A DNA stretch of 64,000 nucleotides from Beta vulgaris subsp. vulgaris (Eukaryota; Streptophyta; Magnoliopsida; Caryophyllales; Amaranthaceae), in assembly GCF_026745355.1 (NCBI RefSeq), contig NC_079205.1:47277027-47341026 (forward strand), read 5' to 3'. This document shows positions 33,752 through 44,768 of this stretch, piece by piece (position 1 is the stretch's first letter; each line of letters starts with the position of its first letter). The position numbers and the translations under genes are program-made. Below the pieces are notes generated by a model, which was not told where the DNA came from, ran no database searches, and saw only the letters and a list, made by a program, of their open reading frames with translations.

Positions 33752-35495
33752 CATGAAACCCACCAAAAGAGACCTTTCCAAATACAAAACCAAGTCCAAT
33801 TCACTCAGCACCACCAACACTACCAAAAAGAAACGCGCCCCTCCTCCACCACCCCGTTCACCTACACCCGAGCCAAGCCCTCCATCTTCCTCACAACTCT
33901 CTTTCCCATGGTTAACCCAACCTCAACAAGACCTTTCCACCACCCTTCGAAAACGCCGAATCAAGCCTACACTTCGTTACTCTCCTCATGATGCTAAGGA
34001 ATTAGGGGTTGATCATTGCTTGCAACAACTCGCCCAAAGGCATAAATTTTCGAAGGTTCTTAATTTGAGAGAGCAGGTATATCCGGTTTTGGTTTTAGAT
34101 AGCTTCTCTTGAGGTTATCTCCAAGAAGGGTGATTTCTCCTTCTCTATTGGTGGTTTGAAAAAGAAAATGAGCCCAAAGACGATAAATGAGCTATTTAAA
34201 TTGCCTCTTGAAGGTAACTTTGGTCCCGAGTCATTTAAATCCTTGTGTGAAGATGCTAATAATAAGCGATTTATTGCAAAACACTTCTGGAAGGAGGTCA
34301 CAGGTCGAAATGATTGGGTAGTTGGTTTTATACAGTCTTTTGCTTTTGTGAACCCTACTATTCACTTCTTGCATCGACTTCTGTTACATGTTTTAATTTC
34401 TACCCTAAAGGGAAACATGACAAGTTGCTACTAATGATTTTCGTATGATATGGTGGTTTGTTCATTGTGATCCGGCTCAGATGGGTCAACTTGATTTTGG
34501 ACGGTTCTTGATTGCTGCTTTTATATGGGAGAGAGATCATCTACGGGATCTATCACTACGGGTAGCTTTATTACTATCTTCGCCAAGCATGTTGGCATTG
34601 ACTTAACCTCTTTTGCAACATTATCTACCTATGCCCTCCTTGATATTCCGAAAATGATGAACAATTGTAAATGGTTAGTGACATGTGGTGCCAATGTCTA
34701 TGATTGGTATGTTAAGGGAGAAGGAAAGGATGCTAAGAAGGTTGTTTATGCTCGTCTCCCTAGTCCTGCAACCCGTTTGAGCGATCCAAATGCTTTGTTG
34801 TTCACTCCTCGTGCCTCATCTTTTGTTCCTACTCCTGTTGATGACCCTTCTTGTCAAAGGACCAACTCAACCAAAAGCTTAAGCTGATGGTTGAGGCCCC
34901 AGGAATAGATTTATACTCTATCACGCCCCCTCACGCAAGAGCCCTTTGGGCTTGAAGTGTGGATGCAGCACAGGTCTCCCTTACCTGGCGCTAAATATTC
35001 CACTGAGAAAGGAGGGGTGGATGAGATTCGAACCCGTGACCTTTTTGTCACGCTGGCTCTTGATACCATGTCAAGGGACCAACTCAACCAAAAGTTTAAG
35101 CTGATGGTTGAGACCCCAGGAATAGATATATACTCTATCACTTCTATCGGCGTTCTTGACCCCTTTGCTCACTAAGCATATGTGCCCCGGGATCAAAGCA
35201 CTCTCTTGGGCCCTACTCACCAATACTCTCGTATGTCTTGTTCAGAAATCTTCGATCCTAGTACTCCACTTTGCACATCAGTCACCACTAGAGAATTTCG
35301 ACTCTTCATGGATTGTTTTGCTAGTTTCTCTCAAGATGTGATTGATCACTTTGACCGACTTGAAAAGAAAGTCGTGGCGATTGATTCGGAGATTGTCTAT
35401 TTGCGTCGTTAGTTAGGAGCTTCTGGCCCCATCGCCTCCACTACTGATGCTACTACTGAGCCCTCCTCGGTAGACGAGGCTCGTACTGAGTGAGC
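33752..35495 (+). pseudogene. Third ORF of the Athila element (env-position protein), broken
   Basis: Env-like ORFs at this position define the envelope-class Athila elements; whether the protein ever acted as an envelope is not known. 33752-34112 gives a basic, Pro/Ser-rich N-terminus (KKKRAPPPPPRSPTPEPSPPSSSQ) and a helical stretch. After a frameshift, 34156-34434 carries a conserved plant-transposon-protein block (INELFKLPLEGN...AKHFWKEVTGR). The region 34430-34590 is frameshifted (WWFVHCDPAQMGQLDFGRFLIAAFIWERD is readable), and 34590-34851 continues (SFATLSTYALLDIPKMM). A TRIM at 34852-35140 interrupts the frame, and the C-terminal part, with a coiled-coil-like DHFDRLEKKVVAIDSEIVYLRR, ends at a stop at 35410-35412. 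No membrane segment is evident. Confidence 0.65.
34852..35140 (-). mobile_element. TRIM (terminal-repeat retrotransposon in miniature), 289 bp
   Basis: Two 72-bp LTRs (34852-34923 and 35069-35140) differing at four positions, in minus orientation (TGATAGAG...CCTTGACA). Next to the 5' LTR on the minus strand is a primer-binding site, TGGTATCAAGAGCC (35056-35069). A purine tract (minus GTGAGGGGGCG) abuts the other LTR. The internal part is only 145 bp and has a GGGTTCGAATC motif. A perfect 5-bp target-site duplication CTTCT flanks it (34847-34851, 35141-35145). No coding capacity, so it depends on other elements for movement. Confidence 0.93.
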
Positions 35496-35570
35496 TTCTT
35501 CATTTCTTTTCCCTTGTTTTATGTATTTTCACAGTGGGGACACTGTGTTTCATTTAGCTTGGAGTAGGAA

Positions 35571-36097
35571 TTCTTATCTTTATTCGCTATCTTAGTGTAG
35601 TTTTTCTGCTTTCATAAAATGTTGTACGATTTGTACTACTCATTAGGGGTGGGAGTTTACGTACAACGAAAAAAATGTACTGCTTTCTTAGTTTCATATT
35701 ATCTCATATTAGATCTCATCTCATTTTAGTTGCATTTCAAAACCTAGCTCTAAACCGGACCAAACTAGTTAGCTAACCGATTTAGCTCAGGTTCACGCGA
35801 AGCTAAACTGGCCCGACCTAAAATCGGCTCGGCCCGCCTCGTGCCATGTCTACATGCTAATATGCAGCTACCGTACGGTGTGCTTTAAGCATATGAATAC
35901 AGAATTGACGAGGAGAAAGTCGAGACTGGAAGATTTGTACACAAAGTGTGCAAAACATGCATTTTATTATCTATTGTCATTACTAGAACGTGAGACACGC
36001 TGCTAGTCTGCTATTTACTCACTGCAAATAAATAAATTTAATAATAGTAACTTTAGTCTCTTTAAATCCTTACTTACCCCGATATTTATTTCATGAT
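35571..36097. other. Junction between retrotransposon and Tha4 promoter
   Basis: No gene. The stretch 35644-35852 has weakly matching ends (TAGGGGTGGGAG and GTGCCATGTCTA) and CCGACC/GGCTCGG motifs like a hAT-type element, but no clear target-site duplication. The remainder is presumably the upstream region of the Tha4 gene. I could not pick out a convincing TATA box. Confidence 0.35.
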
Positions 36098-36150
36098 TTG
36101 AAGACATCAAACTTGAATTATTTGAGGTTCATTCATTACTTTCTATCTAT

Positions 36151-36182
36151 CCTTCATCTTCATCTTCATCTTCATCTTCATC
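36151..36182 (+). repeat. CATCTT microsatellite in the Tha4 5' leader
   Basis: About five CATCTT units immediately upstream of the Tha4 ATG, probably in the 5' untranslated region. Confidence 0.75.
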
Positions 36183-36202
36183 CAAACTCATTTTACAAAA
36201 CA

Positions 36203-39200
36203 ATGGAGATCTCAACACTCTCACCCTCTCTCTCTCTCCCCTCTTTCCAAAAACCCACACTCCTCTCTTCCTCTAAATCCTCCTCCTTGTTCTCCATCTC
36301 TCTCTTCAGATCCGTCAACACAAAGGGCCTGGGCCTTAGGGCCCGTGTACGGCCCGCTTACAGGGCCCGCAAAGGCCTCACGTGCAACTCTTTGTTTGGT
36401 CTCGGTGTTCCTGAGCTAGCCGTTATTGCTGGAGTTGCTGCGCTTGTGTTTGGCCCCAAACAACTCCCTGAAATTGGTCGCAATTTTGGTAAAACTATTA
36501 AGAGTTTTCAACAGGTTAGTCAACCCCATTTCAACAACTTTTTTTTTAATTTTATTTTATGGGTTTTTATATATGGATACATAAATTAGTACATAGTTTT
36601 AATTTGTACATGATTATGATATATGGTTGATTGATGTTGTGGTAGATTAGTGTGAATAGGATAGATGTAGATGGTTGTACTATATTGGATGGAATCGTAA
36701 CTTTTTTTTGATGAGTTATAGAGATGGGAAAATTGTGTGAGAATTCTAGATTATGTCCTTAAATCTGGGTTTTGAAGTTTGGACCTTATATGAGTATGGC
36801 TTGAAATTAGCTAAAGTAGTACTTCATTCATTGTCGAATTTTCGGCTTTAGCGGGTGAGCTGAAAGATTCACTAGGTTGGGGAATTGGATTACTGTGGAG
36901 TAAATTTATTTATCACTTAGATTAATTATATATTCGATATTGCTCGTGTAATTTCAAATTGGGGTGATGGGGTAATTTGATTTGCTTTTGGAGAAGAAGT
37001 AGTTGTTTTCGATGTTGGAGATTAACATTCAAGTTTTGAAGTTGGGAAAGAAGTATCACCTTACAAATTAAGGTTATTGCTTGTATAATTCGATGTTGGG
37101 GTCATTTGGCTCGTTCTTGGAGATGAAGCACGTGGCTCCAATTTTGGTGATTGACAATTGAATTTGAATGTTGGGAAAAAAGTATTGCCTTCTAGTTTAG
37201 GATTAGTAGGTGAGAAATAAAGTTTTAGGTGTGATTCGAAGATAATAAGGGAAAATGGGTTAGGGATAGTCCTAACTTATTCCGAACATCATCAAAATCT
37301 TTTTGAAGATAATAAGTAGATCTAGTAGCATAAGATCTATATAATCTAAGGGCTATACATTCAGAAGGATAAGTGGGTGGGGATAAAGATAAGATAATTC
37401 CCATCTCATGTACCAAATGCCCAGTAAGATTGAAAATTGGTAGTTGTTTTTTTTTAAAAATGAAATCAAAGCCATCTTTCATTGAAGCTTCCTCACCAAA
37501 TCAGGGCCTTTGTCACTCTTATAGTAGTTCTTGGATGTGCAATTCTTTCCCTTGGTCAAATACAAGGTGGGTGATGAGGGGATCATATTGCTGAAGAATT
37601 GGTTCCTCATCCTTTTTTGCCATACAACATGCACATCTTCTTTGTTACTAAGTTTAAACCCTATGCATCCAGAGCAGAGTTAAGGATCAATTGTTGTAGT
37701 GGGACTGCGGGAGCACATGGCTTGACAGAGCATGTAACAAGAGAGCAAGAGGTGATCACAAAATTTATCTTTTGGGCATAGTATAACCAACTTTTAAGTG
37801 TAAAGTTTCTTTTCTTTAAGCACATTTATGTTGGGATCTTATTCGTCGGATTCTAATTATCCAAAAAGCATGACTTTAAGGAGATTGAGATATTGATCTA
37901 CTTCTATTAATAAGCTATTGAGGCTCTTAACGGTGAAGGAATTCATGTGGCTAATGTATCTAATCATCTCCAGTTTGCACAACCTCCATTGGGGAAAACC
38001 TCCCCATTTACCTGATATGTGAATGCTCTTTCCTATCACCAAGAAGTCTAGAGAAGGAAATATCCTTTACCTTTCCAAGACATGACCTCTTGTTTCGTGG
38101 CGGAACTTTGAAAAAGAGGCCTTTCTATTGTACTGTATCTCTTGTTTGGTAGGGGGTTAATAAAAGATGGTAATGATAATGGTAATAGTAATTAGTGTAT
38201 TATTGAGTAGTAACGGAAATTTGTGAATTATAACACATGTTTGGATGACGATGTTTCATTATCATGGGAGTGACATGAGACTTCTTTTTACAAAATCCAC
38301 GATTAATAAACAGCTACCAAACGGGTTGTTAAGGTTCAACCCCAGACCGAAGCCCATTCCAAAACAATACACTTCGATTCATTCTTTAAATTAACATTAA
38401 CTGGTGACTTGAACCATTACAACCTACTAAGATTGACTTACAGGTTCCTTAATTCGTTGAATACACCTTGTGCTTTTTCGATGCTATTTCTGGACATACT
38501 TTGGTTATGCAATCCTTATTCCTATTAAATCCTTGCATCTACTTTGGCTTGAGATTTCTTCCTTAGTAGGGAGGGGTAAATACAGAGACCTAAGCACAAT
38601 CCATTTGCTTAGCCATGAGGAGTCTCAATCTATTCTCAAGTTTGCGTGTACTCTAGTCTGGGTAGGGAACAAAGACATGCAAGGGCTGCACTATACTAGT
38701 GAATCCATTCCTTTTTGATGATAGCTTTTGCTCATTTTAAAAAGCCTTTTTTTGGAATCCATACACATGTCAGATCCCTAATTGATTTGTGTTTAATATG
38801 GGCACTCGAAGTCGAGGAAGACCAAGATAGGATGATGGAATTCATGATAGTGTTACAATCCTCCCCCCAAAGAGTTCCACAAGAGAATGCAGATCTCAAC
38901 TATTCCAACTAAAATAAATATATTCTAATTGATCTAAAGAGCTGACTTCCTCATCTCAAGTTCCTGAACTGCTGCTTAAAAGTTCCATATCATTAACAAA
39001 GAGAAACTCTGAGAGTGGCATAACCTACCTTACTCAGCCTCCGCCCTCCATCACCAAAATAAAGGACAAAGGAGAGGGCATGATCTGGCTATGCTAGATC
39101 TAACAAAAGGACACCTATTCACTTAAAGCAGATTGCAAGTTGTTGAAAGACAAAATGAGGTTTTGCTCTCTTTGCTTTCAGAAATTAAATTTCAGACTGA

Positions 39201-41682
39201 GCAAGTCTAACTAGGATTGATCAGGCCTTATTAGGGATAATCAGGCCCAATCAGGTCTAAACATAGGGTGAAAGTAGGGCTAGGTAGGTCCAATGACTCC
39301 AATCAGATTAGTTTAGCTGAAGAGAACGCACCCTAGAGCACCGACTTCTTCCATTTTCTTGAAAAGCCCAGTTTATCTAGGGCTGACGTAAAAATGGTTG
39401 CAAGATGCATGGGCATACCATTTCTGTATGAAGCTTACAGAATAATTATGGTTGATTAGGTTCTTAGGAGTTTTTAGGATTCAAAACTGTAGAAACCTTA
39501 TTATGGCTGCCTCCCATATTTGACAACTAGGGATTAAGCATGTTGATTTCCTTTCACTTGACCTTTTATTAAGCTCTAACCTAACAGAATCCCTAAATCA
39601 GGCTATTTCTTAATGGAGGTAATTGTCGTAGTCACATAGTGTTGCATCTTGCATGCGAGCTCATAATAGCTTCAGGCTAGTTAGCTCAGCTTTGAAACAA
39701 TGCATCCCTAATAAAAGAAAGCTTCTACAATCCCTATATTCTTTCATATGAAGCATGGTATGATATTTCTTCAGTCTACAAAATCTTGGTACCAAAGGCA
39801 ATATCTTTCTTGGACTTTATTGAATTTTACCATTATTGAACCCGTGAATGGCCTATGTTGTCTCCAGCATGCACATGTTATTCCCCATCTTCAGACCTTT
39901 TTTTGTACCCTGTATTTGCCCTTTTTCCTGGAGCTGGGTATGCCTGGGACATAGAACCTTCTAGTCTATGGAATATATACTGGAAAGTCGTCACTTAATC
40001 TTGTGGATCGTTGAATGCTAGGCTAGTTAATTGACTAATTGCTATTAAATTGTTTAGAAAAACAATTGCTATTATGTTTTTAGGAGTTTTTACCCATATG
40101 CTTAAAGTAATCGAATTTGACTTTATAATTGTGGCTCAATATGATATATGCATGTGGCAGGGAATTTGAAGTGTCAAATATGAACTTGCTAATCTGCTCT
40201 CTGTTTTAATTTGGATTGAGGGCGATCCATAATCTGGATTGATGGGATCCGGATTAGGATTTCACTTGCCAATGAATGATTCTAGCATGTCTTTTATGTT
40301 CTCATGATTGACATCTTGCTCCTGAGATCTTCTACTAATGCACTCACTCTTCTTTAAGATCTTCTAGATTCCTTCTTGCAACTTTACACATCTGACTTCT
40401 ATTCAATATCTTCTTTGAGTTTCTGTTGGCGAGAACAGGATTGTAGCCGAGGTAGGGTGACTCTGCTTAAGTAAAGCTTCCCACATCATACTTGAGTATG
40501 TTCTATTACGTTCTCATAAGGATCGTTCTCCATTTCAAAGATGGAGATAGTAATATATCGGAAGAGGACTCCATATTATGCTTTGACTGTTAATTGAACA
40601 ATTATTTGAGAATTTGGCAATCCTCTAATCAGTTGGTAGAGAATAGACTGGTTATTTGTACAGACAATAACCTCGAGCAACTTGTCAAGCAGTGAGGTCA
40701 AAGTTTAGGAATGTTGCTGGCCTCATTGATCCATATAGAAAGTTAAGCTTTGAGCCAATCACCTTCATTTGCCAAATCTTTAATCAATTGTGTGGGAGAG
40801 TCTTACCTTGTATCAGACATTATATCCTGTGAGGACCTGTGGGCAATAGGGACAACATGTCACCTTCTTCCCACAGCCCACCAATCCACCATGACCGTGA
40901 CAAATGTCTGATTGTTTATTTTATTCGCTGCGATTCACATCATGGATTCCAAGCCATAACAGAATCTTTTGTCTAGGCATTGGCCAAGTAGAACCCACCA
41001 TCTTTGTCATAAAATCTGTCAGAAGCGACAAGTTTTGGAGTGTGCTAGTGCTGCCTTATTCTGATCTTGTCGAAGGCATATGAACTGGAAAACAGAATTA
41101 TGTGCTGAGAAACGAGACGTATTATTCTGGTTTTGCTGGTTTTAGTTAACACGTGAATATCATTCATTCTTACTGTGAGGTCTGTTGGCTCAATCTTGAA
41201 GTTTGTTTTATTTGCATATAAATGACTCTGAGCAGTCATATTATAAGGATCATCTCTCTTCCTACACTCCGAAGTTTGTGATATATATATTGACATGAAT
41301 AATAATTGCTTTCCATTTTTCTTGCAAGAACTTAATGTGTTCATCTCATCCTCCAGTTTGAAATGGGAGGATCTTTAGCTTAACATCTTCATCTTCTACT
41401 TGCTTTCCTGGTTTACTACATGACAGATGTACAGGAAGTTGATGCAATTACGCTAGAGTTTAGTTGTTCACTGTGTCTGTTGCATTCCGCATGTTCCGTG
41501 CTTCTGATTTCTCGTCACTTTTATTGATGTTCGGAACATTGCAGGCAGCAAAGGAGTTTGAACAGGAACTTACAAAACCAGAAGAACCTGAATCTTCGGA
41601 CAATGTAATTGAAGCAAAATCAGCATCTGAAAGTTCAGAAGAAAAAGAAAATGTTGTCTCTTCGTCTAAAGAGAGTTCGTGA
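36203..41682 (+). CDS. THA4: Sec-independent protein translocase TATA/Tha4, chloroplast precursor (2 exons)
   Basis: Tha4 is the TatA subunit of the thylakoid twin-arginine (cpTat, delta-pH) pathway. It assembles with the Hcf106-cpTatC receptor and lets folded proteins cross the thylakoid membrane. Exon 1 is 36203-36514 (104 codons) and exon 2 is 41545-41682 (45 codons plus stop), a 149-residue precursor with phase-0 GT/AG splice sites. Residues 1 to about 60 are a Ser-rich chloroplast transit peptide. Residues 63-84 (SLFGLGVPELAVIAGVAALVF) form the membrane segment with the conserved intramembrane Glu (residue 71). FGPKQLPEIGR (83-93) is the TatA hinge, then an amphipathic helix (GKTIKSFQQAAKEFEQEL). 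The tail is acidic and Ser/Glu-rich. The start at 36203 is chosen over an in-frame ATG at 36098 because the upstream 35 codons read through a CATCTT repeat in the leader. The intron is 5,030 bp, large for this gene. Confidence 0.93.
37200..39200 (-). pseudogene. Decayed LINE remnant in the Tha4 intron
   Basis: On the minus strand, 38640-39100 translates, with several stops and shifts, to RT blocks of a plant LINE: a decayed FADD-like stretch (about 39035-39000) and, further on, SSYLGLP (near 38810), which matches the conserved YLG(I/L)P motif downstream of the LINE catalytic site. 37225-37482 and 37857-38042 on the same strand could be further 3' pieces but show no sharp motif. A short element with GTTTGGTAG ends (about 38140-38325) may sit inside. 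No function remains. Confidence 0.45.
39201..41340. other. Remainder of the Tha4 intron
   Basis: No gene or bounded element supported. A short motif TCAGGCC(C/T)(A/T)AT recurs around 39222-39260. The frames at 39748-39954 and 41045-41344 show no domain. Confidence 0.4.
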
Positions 41683-42267
41683 GTTATATTTTAGATATGT
41701 ATTCTTCCACTTCATTTAATCTAGATTTTCTTGATACAAATTTTTTTTTGTATTTGTTTTGGTCAGCAATTTGATGCGTGTAATCGAATACTGGTGTACG
41801 ATTCCGTTGAATGGAGAATAATCTAGCTATTAGGGGTTTTATTTTATTATTAGTAGTACTTTGAGAAAGTTCTTAGAGAAAAGAAAACGTGTTAAATCAG
41901 TTTACATGTTTGTATGTAAGTGTCCACCATATCTGGAACAACGGAAGGAATTAGGTCTGCAGCCACCCTAATCAATTTCACTTGCCAAACTTAAAAAACT
42001 TAATTTCTATGTATTTGCCACGCCATTAGTTGATGATGAGAGTGAGATGTGGGTTATTAGTAGCATAAATGGGGTTGTTTATGAATTATGATGTTTGTGG
42101 TGTTAATGATAAGAATCATTAGGATTGTAATATACTATGGTTAACGCATGTACAAGGTTAATCGAATTACTAATAATGCATATATGAAATTACTTGATTA
42201 GTTGAAACTTGAAAGTGAGAGCCTTGGTTGGATAGAGGTGCAGGACGACCGAAGTTTCTAAGATATA

Positions 42268-42528
42268 CTTCTTCCGTTTAGAAATAGTTGTTCTATTTTT
42301 ATTTTGTGCACTATTCACGTCTTTCACTTATATTGTCTTTGGTGATTTATTTTTTAGGAAAAACATATTCATGTGAGATCTTGTTAAATTTGTCTCGATG
42401 TAAATTTTTAATATAATTTTTTTATAATTTTTACTTATGGATAATTAAAGATATTAATGTTTGAAATCCTACATCGACATACGTGAAAGTTAGAAATGGT
42501 GTAACTATTTCGAAACGGACGGAGGAAA
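42268..42528. mobile_element. Degenerate Stowaway MITE
   Basis: Left end CTTCTTCCGTTTAGAAATAG, right end CTATTTCGAAACGGACGGAGGAA, TA on both sides (42266-42267, 42529-42530), about 261 bp. It shares interior phrases with the Stowaway at 14917 (GCACTATTCACG, AAAGATATTAATGTTTGAA). Confidence 0.75.
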
Positions 42529-42656
42529 TAAATCATGTAATATTGTATCGCAAATCCATGCTTTGATGTTATATCATCATTTGAGCTTGTGACATGCTAT
42601 ACGGAAAACACACCGAGTTAAAATAAAGCTTGAGATGTTATGACTTACAACAAATA

Positions 42657-42746
42657 CTTTTTTCGTTTTTTAATAAGTGACATACTTTTCTCAAAAAGTT
42701 CTTACATAAAAGGAAAAAAATGTGTCACTTATTAAAAAACGGAGGT
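42657..42746. mobile_element. Very short Stowaway-like hairpin (90 bp)
   Basis: Arms CGTTTTTTAATAAGTGACA and TGTCACTTATTAAAAAACG with TA flanks (42655-42656, 42747-42748). The whole element is little more than its two terminal repeats. Confidence 0.7.
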
Positions 42747-42749
42747 TAG

Positions 42750-43394
42750 TACATGCTTGGTGTGAATTTAGTTTCCAAATGGTCTCAACATCTCATAATT
42801 AAGCATATAATATGATTTATGAAAGACCACCTTTATGGTAGTTTGTTCCTTTATATCTTCTTCCCTATTCTTTAATTTCAGTAGTGGCATATTTTAAAAT
42901 TCAATTATAAACAATAACTTTATAAAGAATATTAATATATAAAGGGAGTGATTGCATCAAAAGTTTCTCTCATTTTATACAATCTAAAGTCTAAACTAGT
43001 GAAAAGGAAAATTTTCTTTTAGGAATACCACTGACTTATCCACCATCTATCATTTTCATAATCTGTTTTAGAGTTTTTAAATATGTGAGGACCGTAATTT
43101 GCGTGTTAAGAAATGCAAACAGATTTCAGAAAGTAAAGAGCCATATAAGAATGATGTTGACAATGAAATTAATAATTACAAAAAAGCGGCGAAAAGTAAT
43201 ATGCGACTGATTGACACCACAATTTTTAAATATTACACTTAATCAAATTACAAAATTAATCTAGATTCTAGAATAAGGTTTCTTTCCTCCGTTTTTTCTT
43301 CCACTTTGTCTATACAGCTCCGTTTTTTGGTGGGTTTCGTGCTTAAATTTGTTAGTTGCTTTAGTCAGAATGTGTGATTATGATACGTTTCGGG
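42750..43394. other. AT-rich intergenic DNA
   Basis: No supported gene or bounded repeat. Confidence 0.35.
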
Positions 43395-44262
43395 GTTTTA
43401 CAAAAGTAGTCACTCTTAAAAATAATACTCCTAAGCACCTTCGAATCTCCAGAAATTTCACGAGTTACCCTCGATTTTTCAAAATTCATATTTCATAAGG
43501 TACTCCTAAATTCCATAACAATACACTTAAACGTCCTTGATAACTAACGACGTTTACATTTCAACCCTAATTAACCCCTAATCCTAACATTAAATCCTAA
43601 ACCTAATCCTAACGATCCCTCCCCCACCCTCCCACCACCCTTGAAACCCCCAATCCAACAGCCCTCCCATCCCCCACCCCCGCAACCCCCCTTCCTCAGC
43701 ACCCCAGTATCCCCCCTCCCCTACCCCAATCGAATTCCCCACCCCTCCCCCACCCCCGTCAAATTTCACTTCCACGATTGGGTTATTTCAGGGGTGGTCC
43801 AAAATCTTCCAAAACACGACGGGGAGAGGCCGAGGTAGGAAATCGACCGGGGTGGGGGAGGGGTGCATAATTCGATGGGGTGGGGGGAGGGTTGCGTAAT
43901 TCGACAGGGGTGGGAGAAGGGGGAATTCGACGGGCCGAGGGTGGGGGAGGGCGGGCTGCTGGGTGGTGCGGGAGGGGGGTTGGTAGGGTGGGGGCTGCAG
44001 GGGTAGTGGGAGGGTGGGGGAGGGGTGATTAGGGTTTGGTTCAGGGTTTAGGGTAAGGGTAAGAATTAGGGGTTAATTAGGGTTGAAATTTCCTAAATTA
44101 GGGTTAATGATTAACAGAGTTAATCGTCGTTAGTCATTAAGGGTATTTGAGTCTAATATTATCAAACTTAGAGGTACCTTGTGAATTTGGAAAAGTGTGA
44201 GGGTGGTGCCTCGTGAATTTTTTGAAAACTCGGAGGTAATTGGTGAAAAAATTGTTATCTTT
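43395..44262. mobile_element. Mutator-like element with long inverted repeats, copy 1
   Basis: The arm at about 43400-43560 is matched in inverse by about 44095-44262. Shared blocks include TTTCACGAG, AAGGTACTCCTAAATT and GACTAACGACG (with changes). The interior is C-rich on the left and G-rich on the right (43615-44035), so the whole forms a large imperfect foldback. CCCTAATTAACCCC phrases resemble telomere repeats but are not tandem TTTAGGG. Frames at 43590-43838 are artefacts. No target-site duplication could be fixed. The arms resemble those of the element at 56688-57101. Confidence 0.6.
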
Positions 44263-44768
44263 TTATGTGCCAGCAAATTACTTGTTAATTTTTTTTGACA
44301 AATTATTTCTCCATCTCTAAATAGAATTCCTATTTCTTTTGAGCACAAGCATTAAAGAGAAATCATAAGTGCGACCCTAGTTGTATTAAATCAGAATTAA
44401 AAATCGAAGTTGGTACACCATTCATAAATTGTTTATTGATGAGAGAGAATGTGAGCCACTTTATAAAGTCGACTTGTTAATGGGGAAATGAGTAATATAA
44501 TAAAAATAAAAGCTAAATAATATTTAAATTGGTGGACTCATATCAAATAAAGAAATGGGAAATCTAATTGGAACCGACATAATTGGAAAATGGAAACGGT
44601 ATTTAGAGACGGATTGGGGGAGTATTTTTTTTACCTATAAAAAGCTAATGTAGCAAGCAACTTGTGATAGAGTGAGTGTTATGAATCTTTAATACCATTG
44701 TATGCAATTACTATATGATAACCACCTCAAAACTATATGATAATTGTGGATTTTTTGATGATTTTTTG
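44263..44768. other. AT-rich intergenic DNA
   Basis: No gene seen. A faint Stowaway-like end (GGATTGGGGGAGTA) lies near 44611. Confidence 0.3.

Larger units (their letters stand above)
21076..35570 (+). mobile_element. Athila-lineage Ty3/Gypsy retrotransposon, 3' LTR missing, five nested insertions
   Basis: Order: 5' LTR (21076-22714), primer-binding site (22721-22738), gag, protease, reverse transcriptase, RNase H, integrase, then a third env-position ORF, and a degraded polypurine-like tract (about 35535-35565, GGGGACACTGTG...GCTTGGAG). The PR-RT-RH-INT order, the DLGAS-type protease and the extra 3' ORF place it in the Athila (non-chromovirus) group. No 3' LTR follows; unrelated sequence and then the Tha4 promoter begin within about 600 bp. 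It carries insertions at 22768-23326, 25722-26349, 26811-28426, 28935-30327 and 34852-35140, plus stops and frameshifts, so it is inactive. It is a transposon relic, not an infectious virus. Confidence 0.9.

Noticed and set aside
33752..35495. Third ORF as a genuine envelope of an infectious retrovirus
   Set aside because: No membrane segment is visible, the frame is broken at several points, and Athila env-position ORFs have no proven envelope role.
43560..44100. CCCTAATTAACCCC and GGGTTAGGG phrases suggesting an interstitial telomere
   Set aside because: Units are irregular, not tandem TTTAGGG, and belong to the arms of a Mutator-like element; similar phrases occur in the 56688 element.
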